In this document: positions 17,202 to 25,620 of the stretch, piece after piece
Layout: each line of letters opens with the position of its first letter
Numbering within the stretch: the first letter of the stretch is position 1
Origin: Streptomyces cirratus
GTDB taxonomy: Bacteria; Actinomycetota; Actinomycetes; Streptomycetales; Streptomycetaceae
Direction of reading: 5' to 3'
Length of the DNA stretch: 64,000 nucleotides
Assembly: GCF_014650775.1 (NCBI RefSeq)
Contig: NZ_BMVP01000002.1
Location: forward strand, 434,001 to 498,000
Position numbers and translations under genes: made by a program
The notes under the pieces: model-generated
What the model was told of the DNA's origin: nothing
Database searches by the model: none
Seen by the model: only the letters and a program-made list of their open reading frames with translations

Positions 17202-18371
17202 TTGACCGTCGACGACCCTACGTCCGGCGCGTCCGGGTCCGGCGCGGGTGCGGCCCAGGCCGGTTCCGGCAGCACCCCGATCGGGCGGGACCAGCACACT
17301 CCCCACCACGAGGTGGACCACACCGTCCAGCCGACGGCCGACCCGCTGGCCATCCGCCTGGAGCAGCTGATCCTGGGCGCCGAGCGCCGGTACACCCCCT
17401 TCCAGGCCGCGCGCAGCGCCGGGGTCTCGATGGAGCTCGCCTCCCGCTTCTGGCGGGCGATGGGCTTCGCGGACATCGGCCAGGCCAAGGCCCTCACGGA
17501 GGCGGACGTACTGGCGCTGCGCCGGCTCGCCGGTCTGGTGGAGGCGGGCCTGCTGAGCGAGCCGATGGCGGTGCAGGTCGCGCGGTCGACCGGGCAGACG
17601 ACCGCCCGGCTGGCGGAGTGGCAGATCGACTCGTTCCTGGAGGGGCTGACGGAGCCGCCGGAGCCCGGCATGACCCGTACGGAGGTCACGTACCCGCTGG
17701 TCGAGCTGCTGCTGCCGGAGCTGGAGGAGTTCCTGGTGTACGTCTGGCGGCGCCAGCTGGCGGCCGCGACCGGGCGCGTGGTGCAGGTGGCGGACGACGA
17801 GGAGATGGTCGACCGGCGGCTCGCCGTGGGCTTCGCGGACCTGGTGGGCTTCACCCGGCTCACCCGGCGGCTGGAGGAGGAGGAGCTCGGCGAGCTGGTC
17901 GAGGCCTTCGAGACGACGGCGGCCGACCTGATCGCCGCCTACGGCGGCCGGCTGATCAAGACGCTGGGCGACGAGGTGCTGTACGCGGCGGACGACGCGG
18001 CGACGGCGGCGGAGATCGCGCTGCGGCTGATCGAGACGATGGAGGCCGACCCGCAGATGCCGGAGCTGCGGGTCGGGATCGCGTTCGGGACGGTGACGAC
18101 CCGGATGGGCGACGTCTTCGGGACCACGGTGAACCTGGCGAGCCGGCTGACGTCCATAGCCCCCAAGGACGCGGTGCTGGTGGACGGGGCCATGGCCGAG
18201 GAACTGGGCCGGACGGGTGCCGCGCCGGTCTCGGAGAAGGAGTCGGAGTCGGAGGAGGGCGGCGGGACCTACCGGTTCGCGCTGCAGCCGATGTGGCAGC
18301 GGCCGGTGCGCGGGCTCGGGGTCGTGGAGCCCTGGTCGCTGACGCGGCGGACGCCTAGGATCCCCGGGTAA
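17202..18371 (+). CDS. cya: Adenylate cyclase (class III) with N-terminal regulatory domain
   Basis: The protein has 389 residues from the TTG at 17202, which follows AGGAGG with good spacing; an ATG at 17184 is an alternative. A variable Ser/Gly-rich N-terminus is followed by a helical HTH-like regulatory domain (RLEQLILGAERRYTPFQAAR to about residue 120). The cyclase homology domain (about 200-350) has metal-binding Asp in FADLVGFTRLTRRL, the lysine-aspartate pair of KTLGDEVLY, and transition-state Asn/Arg in NLASRL. It makes cAMP, which in Streptomyces affects germination and antibiotic onset through Crp. It is cytosolic, with no TM segment. Confidence 0.92.
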   Translation: MTVDDPTSGASGSGAGAAQAGSGSTPIGRDQHTPHHEVDHTVQPTADPLAIRLEQLILGAERRYTPFQAARSAGVSMELASRFWRAMGFADIGQAKALTEADVLALRRLAGLVEAGLLSEPMAVQVARSTGQTTARLAEWQIDSFLEGLTEPPEPGMTRTEVTYPLVELLLPELEEFLVYVWRRQLAAATGRVVQVADDEEMVDRRLAVGFADLVGFTRLTRRLEEEELGELVEAFETTAADLIAAYGGRLIKTLGDEVLYAADDAATAAEIALRLIETMEADPQMPELRVGIAFGTVTTRMGDVFGTTVNLASRLTSIAPKDAVLVDGAMAEELGRTGAAPVSEKESESEEGGGTYRFALQPMWQRPVRGLGVVEPWSLTRRTPRIPG

Positions 18372-18397
18372 CGTTCGTTAACCGGGAGGGCTGTCCT

Positions 18398-19213
18398 GTG
18401 ACGTCGAAGAGCGTGGCGGCGGAGACCGTGGAGTCGGAGTTCCTGGCCGTGCGCCGGCATGAGGACGGGGTCGCCGAGCTGGTCCTGGACCGGCCCAAGG
18501 CGATGAACGCGGTGTCGACGGGCATGGCCCGGGCCATCGGGGACGCGTGCGCGCGACTGGCGGCGGACGACTCGGTACGGGTGGTCGTGCTGTCCTCGGC
18601 GGTGGACCGGGCGTTCTGCGTGGGCGCCGACCTCAAGGAGCGCAACGCGATGTCGGACGCCGAGCTGGTACGGCAGCGGCCGACGACGCGGGGTGCCTAC
18701 GGGGGCGTGCTGGAGCTGCCGATGCCGACGATCGCGGCGGTGCACGGCTTCGCGCTCGGCGGCGGCTTCGAGCTGGCGCTGGCCTGCGACGTGATCGTGG
18801 CCGACGAGACCGCGGTGGTCGGCCTGCCGGAGGTGTCGGTCGGGGTGATCCCGGGCGGCGGGGGCACGCAGCTGCTGCCCAGGCGGGTCGGCGCGGCCCG
18901 CGCGGCGGAGCTGGTCTTCACGGCGCGCCGGGTGGAGGCGCCGGAGGCGCTGGAGCTGGGTCTGGTGGACTCGGTGGTCGCGGCGGGGACCGACCGCGAG
19001 CAGGCGCTGGCGCTGGCGGCCCGGATGGCGGCGAACTCGCCGGTCGGGCTGCGGGCGGCGAAGCGGGCGCTGCGGCTGGGGCACGGGATGGACCTGGCGG
19101 CCGGCCTGGAGATCGAGGACGCGGCGTGGCGGACGGTGGCCTTCTCCGGGGACCGGGCCGAGGGCGTGGCGGCATTCAACGAGAAGCGCAAGCCGCAGTG
19201 GCCGGGCGTGTAG
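18398..19213 (+). CDS. Enoyl-CoA hydratase/isomerase
   Basis: This 271-residue crotonase has the oxyanion loop FCVGADLKER and both catalytic glutamates, in GGGFELALACD and LPEVSVGVIPGGGGTQ, so it should hydrate enoyl-CoA in beta-oxidation rather than being a diverged family member. The C-terminal trimerisation helices are intact and end NEKRKPQWPGV. The GTG start follows a GGAGGG site, 26 bases after cya. Coupled transcription with cya is possible; substrate chain length is unknown. Confidence 0.9.
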   Translation: MTSKSVAAETVESEFLAVRRHEDGVAELVLDRPKAMNAVSTGMARAIGDACARLAADDSVRVVVLSSAVDRAFCVGADLKERNAMSDAELVRQRPTTRGAYGGVLELPMPTIAAVHGFALGGGFELALACDVIVADETAVVGLPEVSVGVIPGGGGTQLLPRRVGAARAAELVFTARRVEAPEALELGLVDSVVAAGTDREQALALAARMAANSPVGLRAAKRALRLGHGMDLAAGLEIEDAAWRTVAFSGDRAEGVAAFNEKRKPQWPGV

Positions 19214-19307
19214 CCGGCGTGTGCTCCGATCGGCGCTCGTGATCTTGACCGGCCTGGACATCGCGGCGATTGTCACCAAATCGGATGGAACTCCCTAACC
19301 TGTTGCG

Positions 19308-20420
19308 ATGGGAGTTGACGGGCGGCTTCGGGCCGTCGTGGGCCTCGCGCAGGCCATGGCGGCGGCATGTGCGCCGCGGGACAGCGTGCGGGCGGCCGCG
19401 CGGGGCGCCCGCCTGGCCATGGACGGGTCGTTCGCCGCCATCTCCGCCTGGGAGCGCGAGCGCGGCCGGCTGCGCGTCCTCGTGAACGAGGGCGAGCGGC
19501 GTGCGGGGGAGGAGGAGTTCCCCGAGGACGAGTCCTACCCCGTCCACGAATTCCCCGAGATCACCGAGTTCCTGCACGAGCGCTGGGTCGGCGGCGCCGG
19601 TCCCCACGCCTGGGTCGAGGCCGCGGGCGCCGGCCGCCCGGGCAGGCGCGGCGAAGCGCTGCGCCTGCGCGGGCGCGGCACCTGCGTGGTCGCGCCGATC
19701 GTGCTCAGCGGTCGGGCCTGGGGCGAGCTGTACGTCGCCCGGGACGAGGGGCTGGCGGACTTCGACGAGGACGACGCGGAGTTCGCGACCGTACTGGCCG
19801 CCGTCGTGGCCGCCGGGCTCGCGCAGAACGAGCGCCTCGAAGAGGCCCGGCGCCTGGCGTTCACCGACCCGCTGACGGGACTGGCCAACCGGCGGGCCGT
19901 CGACATGCGGCTCGACGAGGCCCTGGAGGAGCACCGGCGCAGCGGGGCCGTGGTCAGCCTCGTTGTGTGCGACCTGAACGGGCTCAAGCGGGTCAACGAC
20001 ACCCTCGGCCACGCCATGGGGGACCGGCTGCTGGAGCGGTTCGGGTCCGTGCTGAGCCTGTGCGGGGCCATACTGCCCGGCGCGCTGGTGGCCAGGCTCG
20101 GCGGCGACGAGTTCTGCCTGGTCAGCGTCGGCCCGTCGGCGGACGAGGTGGTGCGGGTCACCGAGGAGGTGTGCCTGCGCGCCGCCGAGCTGGAACTCGG
20201 CGAGGGGGTGGCCTGCGGGGTCGCCTCCACCGGGGACCCGATCGGGCCGGTGAAGTCCTCCCGGCGGCTGTTCCGCCTCGCCGACGCGGCCCAGTACAAG
20301 GCCAAGGCCGCCCGCTCGCGGGTGCCCGTGGTGGCCGGCCGGGACAGCGCCGTGGTGCGGCTCGCCGACGCGGCCCAGGCGGGCAGGGGGGAGCGGCGCC
20401 GGTTCCGCGGCAGGGCGTAG
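19308..20420 (+). CDS. cdgE: GGDEF diguanylate cyclase with N-terminal GAF-like domain
   Basis: The protein has 370 residues. Residues 1-170 look like a GAF sensor (an AMAAACAPRDSVRAAARGAR helix, then strands ending GLAQNERLEEARRLA). The catalytic domain starts FTDPLTGLANRRAVD and has an intact GGDEF at RLGGDEFCLVS, so c-di-GMP synthesis is expected. No TM segments and no EAL domain were seen. From memory it corresponds to CdgE of S. coelicolor. c-di-GMP blocks sporulation through BldD. It lies between a cAMP-synthase cluster and histidase. Confidence 0.88.
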   Translation: MGVDGRLRAVVGLAQAMAAACAPRDSVRAAARGARLAMDGSFAAISAWERERGRLRVLVNEGERRAGEEEFPEDESYPVHEFPEITEFLHERWVGGAGPHAWVEAAGAGRPGRRGEALRLRGRGTCVVAPIVLSGRAWGELYVARDEGLADFDEDDAEFATVLAAVVAAGLAQNERLEEARRLAFTDPLTGLANRRAVDMRLDEALEEHRRSGAVVSLVVCDLNGLKRVNDTLGHAMGDRLLERFGSVLSLCGAILPGALVARLGGDEFCLVSVGPSADEVVRVTEEVCLRAAELELGEGVACGVASTGDPIGPVKSSRRLFRLADAAQYKAKAARSRVPVVAGRDSAVVRLADAAQAGRGERRRFRGRA

Positions 20421-20497
20421 CGGCCGTAGCAGGCTGTAACGACTGCTCCACCAAGTCGCTAGTGACATGAAGAGATTCAGTCCGTAGGGTGCTGAAT

Positions 20498-22045
20498 ATG
20501 GATATGCACACTGTCGTGGTGGGAACGTCCGGGACCACCGCCGAGGACGTCATCGCCGTCGCCCGCGGCAACGCGCGGGTCGAGCTGTCCGGCGAGGCGC
20601 TGGACGCCCTGGCCCGCGCCCGCGAGATCGTCGACGCGCTCGCCGCCAAGCCCGAGCCGGTCTACGGGGTGTCCACCGGCTTCGGTGCCCTCGCCTCCCG
20701 GCACATCAGCCCCGAGCTGCGCGCCCAGCTCCAGCGCAACATCGTCCGCTCGCACGCCGCCGGCATGGGGCCGCGCGTCGAGCGCGAGGTCGTGCGCGCC
20801 CTGATGTTCCTGCGGCTCAAGACCGTGGCCTCCGGGTACACCGGCGTCCGGCCCTCCGTCGCGCAGACGATGGCCGACGTGCTGAACGCCGGGATCACGC
20901 CGGTCGTGCACGAGTACGGCTCCCTCGGCTGCTCCGGCGACCTCGCCCCGCTCTCGCACTGCGCCCTCACCCTCATGGGCGAAGGCGACGCCGAGGGCCC
21001 CGACGGGATCGTGCGCCCCGCGGGCGAACTGCTCGCCGAGGCCGGGATCGAGCCGGTCGAGCTGCGCGAGAAGGAGGGCCTGGCCCTCCTCAACGGCACC
21101 GACGGCATGCTCGGCATGCTGATCATGGCCCTCGCCGACCTCGGCAAGCTGTACACCTCCGCCGACATCACCGCCGCGCTGACCCTGGAGGCGCTGCTCG
21201 GCACCGAGAAGGTGCTCGCGCCCGAGCTGCACGCCATCCGCCCGCACCCGGGCCAGGGTGCCTCCGCCGCCAACATGGCCGCCGTCCTGGAGGGCTCCGG
21301 CCTGGTGCGGCACTACCAGGAGGAGACCGCACCGCGCGTCCAGGACGCCTACTCGGTGCGCTGCGCCCCGCAGGTCGCCGGCGCGGGCCGCGACACGATG
21401 GCGCACGCCGCCCTTGTGGCCTCGCGCGAGCTGGCCTCGGCCGTCGACAACCCGGTGGTGCTGCCCGACGGCCGGGTCGAGTCCAACGGCAACTTCCACG
21501 GCGCGCCCGTGGCGTACGTACTGGACTTCCTGGCCATCGCCGCCGCCGACCTGGGCTCCATCGCCGAGCGCCGCACCGACCGGCTGCTCGACAAGAACCG
21601 CTCGCACGGCCTGCCGCCGTTCCTGGCGGACGACGCCGGTGTGGACTCCGGTCTGATGATCGCCCAGTACACGCAGGCCGCGCTGGTCAGCGAGATGAAG
21701 CGGCTCGCGGTCCCCGCATCCGCCGACTCGATCCCCTCCTCCGCCATGCAGGAGGACCACGTCTCCATGGGGTGGTCGGGCGCGCGCAAGCTCCGCATCG
21801 CGATCGACAACCTGACCCGGATCGTCGCGATCGAGCTGTACGCGGCCACCCGCGCCATCGAGCTGCGCCACGGGCTCACCCCCTCCCCGGCCAGCCGGGC
21901 CGCCATCGCGGCGGTGCGGGAGGCGGGCGTCCAGGGTCCCGGGCCGGATCGTTTCCTCGCCCCTGACCTGGCCGCCGCCGACGCGTTCGTGCGCTCCGGT
22001 GCGCTCGTCGCCGCCGTGGAGGCGGTCACCGGTCCGCTCGCCTGA
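20498..22045 (+). CDS. hutH: Histidine ammonia-lyase
   Basis: This 515-residue enzyme removes ammonia from histidine to give urocanate, the first step of the Hut route. The catalytic MIO group forms from residues 145-147; here they are Cys-Ser-Gly (GSLGCSGDLAPLSH) instead of the usual Ala-Ser-Gly. This variant is, from memory, normal for Streptomyces histidases. Other conserved parts include VYGVSTGFGAL, SNGNFHG, and QEDHVSMGW. The start MDMHTVVVG is chosen over two codons upstream. The other hut genes are not in the window. Confidence 0.95.
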   Translation: MDMHTVVVGTSGTTAEDVIAVARGNARVELSGEALDALARAREIVDALAAKPEPVYGVSTGFGALASRHISPELRAQLQRNIVRSHAAGMGPRVEREVVRALMFLRLKTVASGYTGVRPSVAQTMADVLNAGITPVVHEYGSLGCSGDLAPLSHCALTLMGEGDAEGPDGIVRPAGELLAEAGIEPVELREKEGLALLNGTDGMLGMLIMALADLGKLYTSADITAALTLEALLGTEKVLAPELHAIRPHPGQGASAANMAAVLEGSGLVRHYQEETAPRVQDAYSVRCAPQVAGAGRDTMAHAALVASRELASAVDNPVVLPDGRVESNGNFHGAPVAYVLDFLAIAAADLGSIAERRTDRLLDKNRSHGLPPFLADDAGVDSGLMIAQYTQAALVSEMKRLAVPASADSIPSSAMQEDHVSMGWSGARKLRIAIDNLTRIVAIELYAATRAIELRHGLTPSPASRAAIAAVREAGVQGPGPDRFLAPDLAAADAFVRSGALVAAVEAVTGPLA

Positions 22046-22058
22046 GCATGACGTGACG

Positions 22059-22102
22059 CGACGAGGGCCGCGCCAGGGAGTTCCCGGGCGCGGCCCTCGT
22101 CG
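22059..22102. terminator. Terminator between hutH and the LAxTG gene
   Basis: A perfect 16-bp stem (CGACGAGGGCCGCGCC and its complement) with a 12-base loop lies between two convergent genes. Confidence 0.85.
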
Positions 22103-22110
22103 TGTGCTGC

Positions 22111-22524
22111 CTACTGGGCGCGTGAGCGGCGTACGGAGAAGGCGACGAAGCCGGCCCCCACGCCCAGGCAGAGTGCGCCGCCCAGCAGGTAGGGGCTGGT
22201 GTCGACGCTGCCGGTGTCGGCGAGGGAGAGGGGCTGGGAGGCGGCCTCCCGGGCCGCCGAGGCGTTGACGACCGCGGCGGCGGGCGTGAGGGTGGCCCGG
22301 TTCTCCTGGGCGGCCCGGTTCTCCTGGCCGGGCTGGTCCGCCTCGCCGCGCTGGTCCGCCTGGCCGGGCCGGCCGGGCTGGTCGGAAAGGCTCCGCTGGT
22401 AGGACAGGCCGGAGCGGCTCGGCGTCTGGTCCGGTGCGGTGGCGTTCGCCGAGGGCACGAACCAGAGGGCGGCGAGGAGGGTGGTCGCTCCGAGAGCGGT
22501 GAGCAGCGATCGGCGTGCGGACAC
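22111..22524 (-). CDS. Small LAxTG-anchored cell-surface protein
   Basis: This 137-residue secreted protein has a signal peptide (residues 1 to about 30, cut near ANATA), then a Gln/Pro/Gly/Glu-rich repeat stretch built of QPG, QAD and QEN units (about 40-80), then LADTG at 101-105, one TM helix (YLLGGALCLGVGAGFVAFSV) and an RRSRAQ tail. That is a class E sortase signal (LAxTG), as in Streptomyces long chaplins. It should be covalently bound to the cell wall. No sortase is in the window. GTG start with GGGGG upstream. The surface role is unknown. Confidence 0.82.
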   Translation of the reverse strand: MSARRSLLTALGATTLLAALWFVPSANATAPDQTPSRSGLSYQRSLSDQPGRPGQADQRGEADQPGQENRAAQENRATLTPAAAVVNASAAREAASQPLSLADTGSVDTSPYLLGGALCLGVGAGFVAFSVRRSRAQ

Positions 22525-22632
22525 GGTGCGATCCCCCTTGTGGCAGCAGCGAATTGGCCGTGTGCGCCGATGCTAGTGAAAGGGGCGGGTCGTGGGAAAG
22601 TCGGGACAGGTTCGGGGCTTACTCTCCGTCGT

Positions 22633-22977
22633 ATGAACTCTTCTGACACCTCACGGTACGTACGTCTTCGGGTGGATTTGGTCCTTGAAGTGACCGACAC
22701 CACAGCGCTCACCGGCGCCGCCCTCGCGCACATCAAGGCCGACGAGTTCATGCCGGACGAGGAGCGGGGCCATGCCGAGGCGGCGGTGGGCGAGGACGAG
22801 TCGGAGGCCCTTGCCTACCTCGTCGACCCCACCGACCTGGTCGCGGAGATCCCCGGCGTGGACCTGGCGCAGGCCTCGTGGAGCAGCGAGCCCGTCGAAT
22901 ACGACCCCGAGTCCATGGAGTGGGACATCGACGAGGAAGATGGGGACTTCGACGAAGAGGTGACCGACAACGCCTGA
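22633..22977 (+). CDS. Conserved acidic hypothetical protein
   Basis: The product has 114 residues starting MNSSDTSRYVRLRVDLVLEV. It is soluble and strongly acidic, ending in runs of Asp and Glu (WDIDEEDGDFDEEVTDNA). No domain is recognised and there is no signal peptide. It stands between the divergent LAxTG gene and the L,D-transpeptidase. Its acid tail suggests binding to a basic partner, but that is guesswork. Confidence 0.75.
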   Translation: MNSSDTSRYVRLRVDLVLEVTDTTALTGAALAHIKADEFMPDEERGHAEAAVGEDESEALAYLVDPTDLVAEIPGVDLAQASWSSEPVEYDPESMEWDIDEEDGDFDEEVTDNA

Positions 22978-23135
22978 CCGTGGGGTTGCCCACATCCCAA
23001 CGGAATGTGGAACCGAAACGGGTCATTCACGCGTTGTCACAACCGTGGGCAGGGGGCATGGCCTCCTGCCCGGTGGGTACTTTCCAGCGGCAGCTGGGAG
23101 GGAACTCGGGGGTTCCGGCAACGATGGAGTGGCGT

Positions 23136-24395
23136 GTGAGGACGGACAGCAAGCGGCGGAAGAGGTCCCTGGTGGCCGTATCCGCCGTCCTCGGTGGCGT
23201 ACTGGTGCTTTCGGCGTGCAACGGCGGAGGTGACCAGCCCAAGGGCAGCGGCCAGGCTTCGGCCAAGTCGCAGGCCGATGTGGACGCGGCGGCGGCCAAG
23301 GACGCCTCGAAGGCCCGAATAGCCATCACGCCCAAGGACGGCGCCACCAACATCGGCCTGAACGACGCCACGAGCGTGACGGTCAGTGACGGCACCCTCA
23401 CCAAGGTCGAGCTCAAGAGCTCCGAGGGTGCGGACGTGCCGGGCAAGATAGCCGCCGACGGCAAGAGCTGGAAGCCGGACGCCGCCCTCAAGCGGTCGAC
23501 CAAGTACGCCCTGTCGGCGAGCGCCAAGGACGAGGCGGGCCACGAGGCGCACGAGAACGCCTCCTTCACCACCGTCTCCCCGGAGAACAGCTTCATCGGC
23601 TCGTTCGTGCCGGACGAGGGCCAGACGGTCGGCGTGGGCATGCCGGTCTCGATCACCTTCAACAAGCCGATCAAGGACCAGAAGGCCGTCCAGGCGGCCA
23701 TCAACGTCTCCTCCAGCAGCGGCCAGGAAGTCGTCGGCCACTGGTTCGACGCGCAGCGGCTGGACTTCCGCCCCGAGCAGTACTGGCAGGCGAACTCCAC
23801 CGTCACGCTCAAGCTCGCGCTGGACGGCGTGCAGGGCGCCCCGGGCATCAAGGGCGTCCAGAGCAAGACCGTCACCTTCAAGATCGGCCGGAGCCAGGTC
23901 TCGACGGTCGACGCGAAGACCAAGAAGATGACGGTCACCCGGGACGGCCAGGTCATCAAGACCATCCCGATCTCCGCGGGCTCCCCGTCGAACCCGACGT
24001 ACAACGGCCAGATGGTGATCTCCGAGAAGTTCAAGGAGACCCGGATGGACGGCGCCACCGTCGGCTTCAAGAACGGCGAGGGCAAGGGCGAGTACGACAT
24101 CAAGGACGTTCCGCACGCGATGCGGCTGTCCACCTCGGGCACCTTCATCCACGGCAACTACTGGGGCTCGGACTCGATCTTCGGCAACGTCAACACCAGC
24201 CACGGCTGCGTCGGCCTGAACGACACCCAGGGCGCCAACGACCCGAACACGGCGGGCGCGTGGTTCTTCGACAACTCGCTCATCGGTGACGTGGTCACCG
24301 TCGTCAACTCCCCCGACAAGACCATCAAGCCCGACAACGGCCTCAACGGCTGGAACATGAGCTGGGCGGAGTGGAAGGCCGGCTCGGCCTCCTGA
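23136..24395 (+). CDS. L,D-transpeptidase lipoprotein (Ig-like + YkuD)
   Basis: The product has 419 residues. The signal peptide ends in the lipobox LVLSAC with Cys28, so it is membrane-anchored outside. Two Ig-like domains (about 60-280) precede the YkuD catalytic domain, whose active site is HGNYWG ... TSHGCVGLND with Cys358. It makes 3-3 peptidoglycan cross-links that are common in actinomycetes and resist beta-lactams other than carbapenems. The GTG at 23136 has GGAG six bases upstream; an ATG at 23124 is an alternative. It is transcribed alone, ending at a strong hairpin. Confidence 0.93.
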   Translation: MRTDSKRRKRSLVAVSAVLGGVLVLSACNGGGDQPKGSGQASAKSQADVDAAAAKDASKARIAITPKDGATNIGLNDATSVTVSDGTLTKVELKSSEGADVPGKIAADGKSWKPDAALKRSTKYALSASAKDEAGHEAHENASFTTVSPENSFIGSFVPDEGQTVGVGMPVSITFNKPIKDQKAVQAAINVSSSSGQEVVGHWFDAQRLDFRPEQYWQANSTVTLKLALDGVQGAPGIKGVQSKTVTFKIGRSQVSTVDAKTKKMTVTRDGQVIKTIPISAGSPSNPTYNGQMVISEKFKETRMDGATVGFKNGEGKGEYDIKDVPHAMRLSTSGTFIHGNYWGSDSIFGNVNTSHGCVGLNDTQGANDPNTAGAWFFDNSLIGDVVTVVNSPDKTIKPDNGLNGWNMSWAEWKAGSAS

Positions 24396-24450
24396 CGCGC
24401 CGACCCGTAGGGGCGCCAACGTGTAGAGGCGCTGATGTGTAGACGTGCGT

Positions 24451-24486
24451 GAACGGCGGGGAACCCTGGAGGGTTCCCCGCCGTTC
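24451..24486. terminator. Terminator between L,D-transpeptidase and MmyB-like regulator
   Basis: A perfect 16-bp stem (GAACGGCGGGGAACCC and its complement) with a TGGA loop lies between two convergent genes. Confidence 0.85.
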
Positions 24487-24575
24487 GTCGTTCTCGTCCG
24501 GCTCTCGCCGGCGGCTTACCGTTTCGGCGGGCATGTCCGACGCCCGGGGCGGGGGGCGACGACTTCGGGGCGGCG

Positions 24576-25472
24576 TCACTGCCCGGCGGGCTCGGCCGTC
24601 CCCACCGTGGGCGACGGGGCCGGGTCCGCCGCCGACCAGGACGACAGCAGGCGCAGCGCGTCCGCCGACGGGGAGCCGGGGGCGGCGTGGAAGGTGATCA
24701 GCGACTGCTCGGAGTCGTCCGGCAGGACAAGCGTCTCGAACGCCAGGCTCAAGTCGCCCACCACGGGGTGCCGCAGCCGCTTCACGCCGCGCGTCTTGTT
24801 GTCCGCCAGCGTGTGCGCGGCCCACAGCCGCCGGAACTCCTCGCTCTTCACCGACAACTCACCGACCAGCGCGGAGAGCTGTTCGTCGTCCGGGTGCCGG
24901 CCCGCGTACAGGCGCAGGTAGCTGACCACCTGGCACGCCCGGCACTCCCACTCCGCGTACAGCTCGGCCGTCGCCGGATCCAGGAACACCATCCGGACCA
25001 GGTTCCGTTCCTGTGCGGGCAGCGCGCCGAAGTCGCCGAACACGGCCGTCGCCATCCGGTTCCAGGCCAGGACGTCCTGACGCCGGCCCACCAGGTACGC
25101 CGGTACGCCCTCCATCGCGTCCATCAGCACGCGCAGCTCCGGGCGGACCTGCTCGGCGCGCCGCGAGGGATGGCGCCTGCGCGGGCGCGGGCTCGCCAGG
25201 TGGGTCAGGTGCGCCGACTCGGTGCCGTCCAGGTGCAGGGCCCGCGCGATGGCGTCCAGTACGTCCGCCGAAACGTTCTGCCCGTGGCCCTGCTCCAGGC
25301 GCGTGTAGTACGCCACCGACACGCCCGCCAGCTGCGCCAGTTCCTCCCGGCGCAGGCCCGGCACCCTGCGGTGGCGCCCGTAGTCGGGCAGGCCGACGTC
25401 CTCGGGGCGCAGGCGCGCCCGGCGGGAGCGGAGGAACTCGCCCAGTTCGGCGCGCTGATCAAGCTGGTCCAT
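24576..25472 (-). CDS. MmyB-like XRE transcriptional regulator
   Basis: The protein has 298 residues. The N-terminal HTH (about 8-75) has the marker RRVPGLRREELAQLAGVS and YYTRLEQG; the rest is the MmyB-like ligand-binding domain with VFGD, RNLVRMVFLDP and DLSLAFETLVLPDD. Such proteins bind a fatty-acid-like ligand and usually control the divergent oxidoreductase. Here an alcohol dehydrogenase is divergent, with two inverted repeats between (25469-25485 and 25521-25539), the first overlapping its own start. Autoregulation and control of the dehydrogenase are inferred. Confidence 0.9.
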   Translation of the reverse strand: MDQLDQRAELGEFLRSRRARLRPEDVGLPDYGRHRRVPGLRREELAQLAGVSVAYYTRLEQGHGQNVSADVLDAIARALHLDGTESAHLTHLASPRPRRRHPSRRAEQVRPELRVLMDAMEGVPAYLVGRRQDVLAWNRMATAVFGDFGALPAQERNLVRMVFLDPATAELYAEWECRACQVVSYLRLYAGRHPDDEQLSALVGELSVKSEEFRRLWAAHTLADNKTRGVKRLRHPVVGDLSLAFETLVLPDDSEQSLITFHAAPGSPSADALRLLSSWSAADPAPSPTVGTAEPAGQ

Positions 25473-25485
25473 ACCGCCAGTATGG
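25469..25485. promoter_or_regulatory. Inverted repeat overlapping the MmyB-like start
   Basis: CCATAC-CGCCA-GTATGG is a 6-bp perfect dyad covering the start codon of the regulator. It is a candidate autorepression operator. Confidence 0.4.
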
Positions 25486-25520
25486 CCGGGCGGCGGACCG
25501 GCAGCCTGACCCCGCCAGTG

Positions 25521-25539
25521 GTAGGACCAGCGGTCCTAC
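25521..25539. promoter_or_regulatory. Candidate MmyB operator between regulator and alcohol dehydrogenase
   Basis: GTAGGACC-AGC-GGTCCTAC is a perfect 8-bp dyad with a 3-base spacer. It lies 49 bases upstream of the regulator start and 82 bases upstream of the dehydrogenase. The position fits control of both divergent genes. Confidence 0.55.
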
Positions 25540-25620
25540 GCTCCGCAGGGGGCTGGGTGAGTGCCGCCGCCCCGGGCATCGTGGAGCGCACCGCACCACG
25601 GAACTCAGGAGAAGCAGCGC

